Part shown: piece by piece, positions 51,927-56,373 of the stretch
How positions within the stretch are numbered: position 1 is the stretch's first letter
How the letters are laid out: every line of letters begins with the position of its first letter
From: Pseudomonadota bacterium
GTDB taxonomy: Bacteria; Pseudomonadota; Alphaproteobacteria; Sphingomonadales; Sphingomonadaceae
NCBI GenBank assembly: GCA_023417515.1
Contig: JAEZFL010000035.1
Coordinates: 1-56,373 of the forward strand
Direction of reading: 5' to 3'
Length of the DNA: 56,373 bases
Notes under the pieces: model-generated
Told to the model about the DNA's origin: nothing
The model's input: only the letters and a program-made list of their open reading frames with translations
The model's database searches: none
Position numbers and translations under genes: made by a program

Positions 51927-54311
51927 CTAGAAAGCGACCTGCCAGCCGAGGCGCACGGTCAGCGGGCGCATCGGTGTCACCTGCGGATTTTCGACCAGCG
52001 TGAAGGGCGATCCGAATGCGAAGCGGTTGCCAGCCTGGTCGAGCAGGTTGGTGACGTTCAGCGACCAGGCCTGGTCGCCGCGCTCGATCCGGGCGCCGAG
52101 GCCGATGTCGAGCCAGCCGCCCTGCTCGATCCCGAGGATCGGGCCGATGCCAAGCCGCGAATGGCCGACATAGCGCGCGTGGGAAGTGAGCACGAGCTCC
52201 GTGCCCGGGCCGATCGCGGTGCGATAATCGGCGGCGACCCGCCCGCTGAGGTCGGCGACGTTGGGCAGCGCCGCACTGGCGGTGATGTCGATATTGGGAT
52301 TGGGGTTGGTCACCTCGCTGTCGTTGGCGACCGCGGCGACCTCCAGGTTGAGGCCGGGCAGCGGCCGCCAGCCGACTCGGACATCGAGCGTGACGATGTG
52401 GCCGTTGCCGATATTGGCGGTGGTCGGGAAGCCGTCGAGGCCGATCGTGTCGGCCTGGATGTCGTCCCAATTGGTGTAGGCGAGCGCCAGCGAAGCGCTG
52501 ACCGGAGCGCCGCGGGCGCCGTAGCGGATGCCGCCTTCCCAGGCCGAGACGGTGTCGTTGCGGAAGCGGCGGATGAAATCGCCGGCGACCGACAGCCCGC
52601 CCGGCCGGAAGCTCTCCTCGTAGCGCGCGAACAGGACGAGGTCGCGCCGCGGAGTCCACACCGCCGACAGCGACGGCAGGAAGGCGGTCTCGTTGCGGCT
52701 CGCCTGCGGCCCGAACAGCGGCTGGAGCACGCGCAGCTCGAGTCCGAGCGATTCCCCCGACAGGCTCGAATGGGTGAGGCGGCCGCCGGCGGTGACGGTG
52801 AGGTCCGCAATCGGCGTCACGCTGACCTGACCGAAACCCGCCGCCTCGAGAATTCGGTTGGACACGCCCGGCATCGCCATCGGCGCGTCGACGGGACCGG
52901 TGAAGCGGCGCTGCTCGGCATCGTTGCTGATCACGCTGGCGCCGACCAGCCAGGCAACGCCGGGGGCCGCGCCGCCCGACAGGCGGCTCTCGGCGCTGAG
53001 CAGAGTGACTCGCGTGTCCTGCTCGAACATCTGCGGGTCCATGCCGAAGCGGGTGGCGTCGTAGCGCTCGAACAGGCGCTGGTTCACATAGCCGAGCGCG
53101 GTGACGAAGCGGGTGTCGCCCCACTCCTTCGAGACCACCAGGTCGGCGAGGAGATAGTCGCTTCGGAACGGCTGGTCGATCGCGCTCCGCCGGGTGAGCG
53201 GCGGCGCGCCGCGATCGGCGAACTGGCCGTCGTCGCCGCGTATCTGCTGGCCGGTCGCGCTGACATCGACGGTCCAGTCGTCCGGGCTGACCAGGCGCAG
53301 TCCGAGCCGGCCGCCGATCGCGATGACTCGGTTGACGTCGTCGCGGCGGCGCAGGGTGTCGTCGATATAGCCGCCTTCGGTGACGGCATAGCCGGTGGCT
53401 CGAAGCGCCAGCCGGTCGGTGGCGAGCGGCAGGTTGAGGGTCGCGGCAGCGTCTGCGCCCGGCTCCCCGTGCAGGGTCGCCGAGGCCCCGATCGAGGCCG
53501 AGCCTTCGAACCCCTCGACGCGCGGGCTGTTGGGCATGACCCGGATGATTCCGCCCAGCGAGCCGGCGCCGTAGAGCGTGCCCTGCGGACCCTGAAGCAC
53601 CTCGATCCGGTCGATGTCGTAGAGCCGCAGGTCGGGGTCGGGTGCGTTATAGTTGAGCCGGGTCTCGCCGAGATACTGGCCGACCGTTGCCTGGGTCGGG
53701 CCGTTGAAGCTGGAATCGGCAAGGCCGCGGATGAACAGCTTGTTGCGGCCCGGACCCAGATGCGTGGAGCTGACCTCCGGCAGGCGCGCGACCAGGGCGT
53801 CGCTGCCGTGAAGTCCCGACTGCAGCGCGAGATCGTCGCCGCGGACGATCTCCGCCGAGCCGGGATAGGAAGCCAGCGTCACCGGCAGGCGCGCCCCGGT
53901 GACGATCAGGTCCTCCCCCTCCCCGACCAGCGGCTCGTCATGGTCCTGCTGAACCGGATGGCTCGCGACGGCCGGGATCGGCGCCCGCTGAGCCCAGCGC
54001 GGCTGAGGCATTGGCCGGCGCACGATGCGGAAGGTGGTGCGGTCATATTGAAGATAACGACCGTCGCTGTCCCGCAGCAGCAGGGCGAGGGCCTGGTTGA
54101 CCGTGTAGCGGCCGCGCACCGGCGCGACCCGCCGCGCCGCGAGCGTGGGATCGGTGATTCCGATGCTGACTCCCGCCTGCCGGCCAAGCGCGATCACGGC
54201 ATCGCCGAGCCGTCCGCCCGGCAGGTCGAGCTGACTCGGCCCCTGCGCCAAAGCGGCGGGGGCGACGAACAGCAAGCAGGCGAGGAAAAGCAGGGGTCTA
54301 AGGCGTCTCAC
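51927..54311 (-). CDS. TonB-dependent receptor with N-terminal STN signalling domain
   Basis: A 794-residue outer-membrane transporter. The signal peptide is 'MRRLRPLLFLACLLFVAP'. The STN domain (about 28-98, 'GRLGDAVIALGRQAGVSIGI') would contact FecR in the periplasm. The plug starts with 'EDLIVTGARLP' and contains 'DIDRIEVLQGPQGTLYGAGS'. The 22-strand barrel ends in 'TVRLGWQVAF'. With the adjacent FecR and ECF sigma genes this is a cell-surface signalling receptor. The ligand is unknown: iron chelates, or a peptide such as the nearby lasso product, are possibilities. Its start overlaps the fecR-like gene by 14 nt. Confidence 0.94.
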   Translation of the reverse strand: MRRLRPLLFLACLLFVAPAALAQGPSQLDLPGGRLGDAVIALGRQAGVSIGITDPTLAARRVAPVRGRYTVNQALALLLRDSDGRYLQYDRTTFRIVRRPMPQPRWAQRAPIPAVASHPVQQDHDEPLVGEGEDLIVTGARLPVTLASYPGSAEIVRGDDLALQSGLHGSDALVARLPEVSSTHLGPGRNKLFIRGLADSSFNGPTQATVGQYLGETRLNYNAPDPDLRLYDIDRIEVLQGPQGTLYGAGSLGGIIRVMPNSPRVEGFEGSASIGASATLHGEPGADAAATLNLPLATDRLALRATGYAVTEGGYIDDTLRRRDDVNRVIAIGGRLGLRLVSPDDWTVDVSATGQQIRGDDGQFADRGAPPLTRRSAIDQPFRSDYLLADLVVSKEWGDTRFVTALGYVNQRLFERYDATRFGMDPQMFEQDTRVTLLSAESRLSGGAAPGVAWLVGASVISNDAEQRRFTGPVDAPMAMPGVSNRILEAAGFGQVSVTPIADLTVTAGGRLTHSSLSGESLGLELRVLQPLFGPQASRNETAFLPSLSAVWTPRRDLVLFARYEESFRPGGLSVAGDFIRRFRNDTVSAWEGGIRYGARGAPVSASLALAYTNWDDIQADTIGLDGFPTTANIGNGHIVTLDVRVGWRPLPGLNLEVAAVANDSEVTNPNPNIDITASAALPNVADLSGRVAADYRTAIGPGTELVLTSHARYVGHSRLGIGPILGIEQGGWLDIGLGARIERGDQAWSLNVTNLLDQAGNRFAFGSPFTLVENPQVTPMRPLTVRLGWQVAF

Positions 54312-55233
54312 TGGCTCCCGCCGTCAAAGTCCACCCCCCGTTGGACGGACGGGCGCCAACCCCCATCAGCCGCGCGGCCCGTTGGATCGTTTCGGCCCGG
54401 TCGTCAACCCTGATCACGCCCGTGAATGGGCGCCCGGCGACCTCGCGCTCGGCGCGGACCGGCACGCCGAGGTTGCGCGCGAGGTCGCCGGCCACCGCGC
54501 CGATCGTCGCCTCCGAATAGACAAGCCTGCCGTCGCGCCAGCCGGTGATCGCCTCGGCGGCACGGGGCGCGACCGCGGGCGGGGCGTCGGAATTGCGGCG
54601 CAGCGCCATTCCCGCGCGCAGGGTCACCGCGGCGCGGCCGGGATTATATTCGACCACCCCTTCGGCCACCGCGACGTCGAGGATCTCGCCGTCGCGAAGC
54701 ACGTTGAACACCGTGCCCATGTCGCGCAGCAGCACGTCGCCGGTGCGCACCTCGAACGGATCGGCGTCGTTGTGGACGACGGTGAACAGAGCCTCGCCGC
54801 GTTCAAGGGTCGCGACCCGCGGGTCGCCGCGGTCGAGGAGGATTCGGCTGTCGCCGTTAAGGTCGACCCGGCTGCCGTCGGCGAGCTCGACGCTGCGGCG
54901 CTCCCCCGCCGCCGTCTCGACCGCGTAGGTGCCCTGGGTCTGGAGGGTCCCAAGCGCGATCACCCCGGCCAGCGCCGCGGCGATTCCGGTGCCGAGGAAG
55001 AAGCGGCGGGTCAGCGGCCGAGCGGCCGGGCGCAGTTGCGGCAGGGCGCGCTCCGGCCGCGCGAGCCCTTCCCACTCCTGCTCGGCCAGCGCGGCTTCCT
55101 CATAGGCCGTGCCATGGGCAGGGTCCGCCTCGAGCCAGTCGGTGAACGCGGCCCAATCGTCGGCGCCGGCATCGCGCAGGCGGATCACCCAGCCGATCGC
55201 TTCCGCCTCGATATCGTCCCGCCTGTCCGTCAT
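54298..55233 (-). CDS. FecR-family anti-sigma regulator
   Basis: A 311-residue inner-membrane protein. A cytoplasmic DUF4880-type sigma-binding part comes first ('EAIGWVIRLRDAGADDWAAF'), then one membrane helix (about 78-98, 'RRFFLGTGIAAALAGVIALG'), then a periplasmic FecR domain ('GERRSVELADGSRVDLNGDS') and a C-terminal STN-like region ('FTGVIRVDDRAETIQRAARL'). The ATG at 55233 has GAGG 8 nt upstream; GTG at 55242 is possible. It lies between the sigma gene and the receptor gene as in fecIRA systems. Confidence 0.92.
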   Translation of the reverse strand: MTDRRDDIEAEAIGWVIRLRDAGADDWAAFTDWLEADPAHGTAYEEAALAEQEWEGLARPERALPQLRPAARPLTRRFFLGTGIAAALAGVIALGTLQTQGTYAVETAAGERRSVELADGSRVDLNGDSRILLDRGDPRVATLERGEALFTVVHNDADPFEVRTGDVLLRDMGTVFNVLRDGEILDVAVAEGVVEYNPGRAAVTLRAGMALRRNSDAPPAVAPRAAEAITGWRDGRLVYSEATIGAVAGDLARNLGVPVRAEREVAGRPFTGVIRVDDRAETIQRAARLMGVGARPSNGGWTLTAGASETP

Positions 55234-55269
55234 ACGCGCCACCTCAAGGACAAGACGCCGCGGCCCGGA

Positions 55270-55785
55270 TCAATCCGCATCGAACCGCCTCCTCAATTCG
55301 ACGAGGGCGCGATAGGCCTTCTGGAGATGCTTCTCGACCGCGCTGAGGCTGATTCCAAGCTCGTCGGCGATCTGGCGCTGGCTGGCGCCTTCGACACGGT
55401 AGCGGCGGAACACCGTTTCGGTGCGTTCGCCGAGCGCCTTCAGCGCCGCCTCGGCCGCCCTGAGCTGCTCGCGGGCGATCAGCACCCGCTCGCCCGACGG
55501 AGCGTCGGACACGCCGATCTCGGCCCCGCCGGTCGCCTCGGTCCAGTCCTGGTCGCGCCGCTCCCGCCGAAGCTCGCCGCGGCGGCGGTCGAGCATCAGG
55601 TTGTTGGCGATCCGGTAGAGATAAGCGAGCGGGTCGGCGATCGGGCCGGACGCGCCGGCAGACGCCTTCAGCCACAATTCCTGCAGCAGATCCTCGGCAG
55701 CATCGCCGGCGCCGCGCGCGCGCAGGAAGCGCAGCAGCGGCGCGCGATGCGTGAAGAATACGGCCTCCAGGCCGCCGCCCGTCAT
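55270..55785 (-). CDS. ECF RNA polymerase sigma factor (FecI-like)
   Basis: A 171-residue sigma-70 family factor. Region 2 is 'LLRFLRARGAGDAAEDLLQE' with 'PLAYLYRIANNLMLDRRR'. Region 4 is 'GASQRQIADELGISLSAVEK' with 'HLQKAYRALVELRRRF'. The ATG at 55785 gives the usual length; the open frame to 55896 adds an unlikely Ala/Pro-rich stretch. It is 36 nt upstream of the FecR gene and presumably directs transcription of the receptor, possibly also of the co-oriented autotransporter and giant protein genes. Confidence 0.92.
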   Translation of the reverse strand: MTGGGLEAVFFTHRAPLLRFLRARGAGDAAEDLLQELWLKASAGASGPIADPLAYLYRIANNLMLDRRRGELRRERRDQDWTEATGGAEIGVSDAPSGERVLIAREQLRAAEAALKALGERTETVFRRYRVEGASQRQIADELGISLSAVEKHLQKAYRALVELRRRFDAD

Positions 55786-56009
55786 GTGCGCCTCTTGTGT
55801 CCAGCGAGAGCGCCCGACCGCCCCCGCAAGGCCAGCCGCTCGGGAAGGCGGCTCACTAGTCAAGGCGGGCGGTGCTTGTCCATCCGTTGCGGCCATGTGC
55901 GGGTCGGCAGCCGGCGCGGCGTCTTAGTGCCGGACCCTTGCAACCCCCCTCCGATCGGCAAGGGTCCACCCTTCTTCCGAAGAAGGCAGTGGTCGATCGT
56001 TCAGAGAGT

Positions 56010-56102
<93 letters not shown>

Positions 56103-56183
56103 GCATGTGAGGAACCGCCCGCATGGGGCGTTCGCCCGGTCGAATGAGCCGCGCGCTCTAGCTCACCCGGAAGCGCTTGCCAA

Positions 56184-56279
56184 GCATGTCCTGAGCTTTG
56201 CCGAAGGGCATGTCCTGAGCTTTGTCGAAGGGCATGTCCTGAGTTCAATCGAAGGGCATGTCCCGCGCCTTGCCGAAGG
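56184..56279. repeat. Four tandem 24-nt units of the TGTCCTGAGC...CGAAGG repeat
   Basis: Each unit runs GCATGTCCTGAG, a 5-8 nt variable part, then CGAAGG. Units start at 56184, 56208, 56232 and 56256. Units 1 and 2 differ by one base, unit 3 has TTCAAT in the middle, and unit 4 has CCGCGCC. The same core occurs once at about 4079-4110. It begins about 80 nt past tRNA-Ser. No gene was seen from 56103 to the end. Confidence 0.85.
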
Positions 56280-56373
56280 GCTGCCCGAAAGCAGCCGGCC
56301 GGCGCGCGCCGGTCCTCGCTTGCCGCCGGAGCCCGCAAACCCTACATGATGAGTCTGATGTCGCGTACCGAAC

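Noticed and set aside
51817..53124. Upstream extension of the autotransporter frame
   Set aside because: It lies inside the TonB receptor gene; the true start at 51816 has a signal peptide and ribosome site.
52161..54413. 750-codon plus-strand frame opposite the TonB receptor
   Set aside because: Antisense shadow caused by high GC at third positions; the receptor on the minus strand has signal peptide, STN, plug and barrel features.
56184..56279. 24-nt tandem units as CRISPR or coding repeat
   Set aside because: Units abut with no spacers; the open frame through them has no start signal and continues into tRNA-flanking sequence.

Overview
The window is a GC-rich alphaproteobacterial chromosome segment with dense, short-spaced operons. 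DUF2794, a TIGR02300-type zinc-ribbon protein, a PhnZ-like HD protein, ECF sigma/FecR/TonB-receptor wiring, a kinase-class lasso peptide cluster and many GC-rich intergenic hairpin repeats together point to Sphingomonadales (Sphingomonas or a relative). No plasmid, phage or transposase gene was seen, and no CRISPR array.

Layout. 1-3.6 kb: the 3' part of a Pho operon (pstA, pstB, phoU, phoB). 3.7-7.4 kb: a small secreted protein, an SDR dehydrogenase, a membrane protein, then cysE and a DUF2794 gene on the minus strand. 7.8-13.9 kb: a tightly coupled three-gene operon encoding a multi-module TIR protein, a membrane-anchored nSTAND1-type NTPase and an AIM24-family protein. This looks like an immune or stress signalling system and is the strongest novelty candidate. 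14-19.2 kb: peroxide defence (katG, ahpD, ahpC, oxyR). 19.3-26.4 kb: housekeeping genes (pgsA, an MFS transporter, an HD protein, a YcaQ-like DNA glycosylase, a lipoprotein, a broken GIY-YIG gene, tRNA-Ala, a zinc-ribbon protein, cmk). 26.4-29.3 kb: a TPR/SLOG-like/class III cyclase protein next to a TIR protein with one membrane helix and an extracytoplasmic tail, a second TIR-linked signalling pair.

30-38.8 kb: a lasso peptide cluster. On the plus strand lie a B2 protease, an HPr-kinase-like tailoring kinase, a PqqD-like B1, an asparagine-synthetase-like cyclase, a nucleotidyltransferase and, last, an unlisted 42-residue precursor gene. Divergent from it on the minus strand are an ABC exporter and two family 2 glycosyltransferases. 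38.9-55.8 kb: five minus-strand genes for the cell surface. In transcription order they are an ECF sigma factor, a FecR anti-sigma regulator, an STN-containing TonB receptor, an autotransporter and a 3108-residue secreted protein. The last combines a beta-helix, a metalloprotease-like site, cadherin-like repeats and an RTX/serralysin-like end. The window closes with tRNA-Ser and four tandem 24-nt repeats.

At least six intergenic gaps carry the same kind of ~120-150 bp multi-hairpin element, whose stems differ in sequence between copies but stay paired. Start codons below were chosen from ribosome binding sites, gene overlaps and family lengths. All functional statements come from reading the sequence; no search was run.
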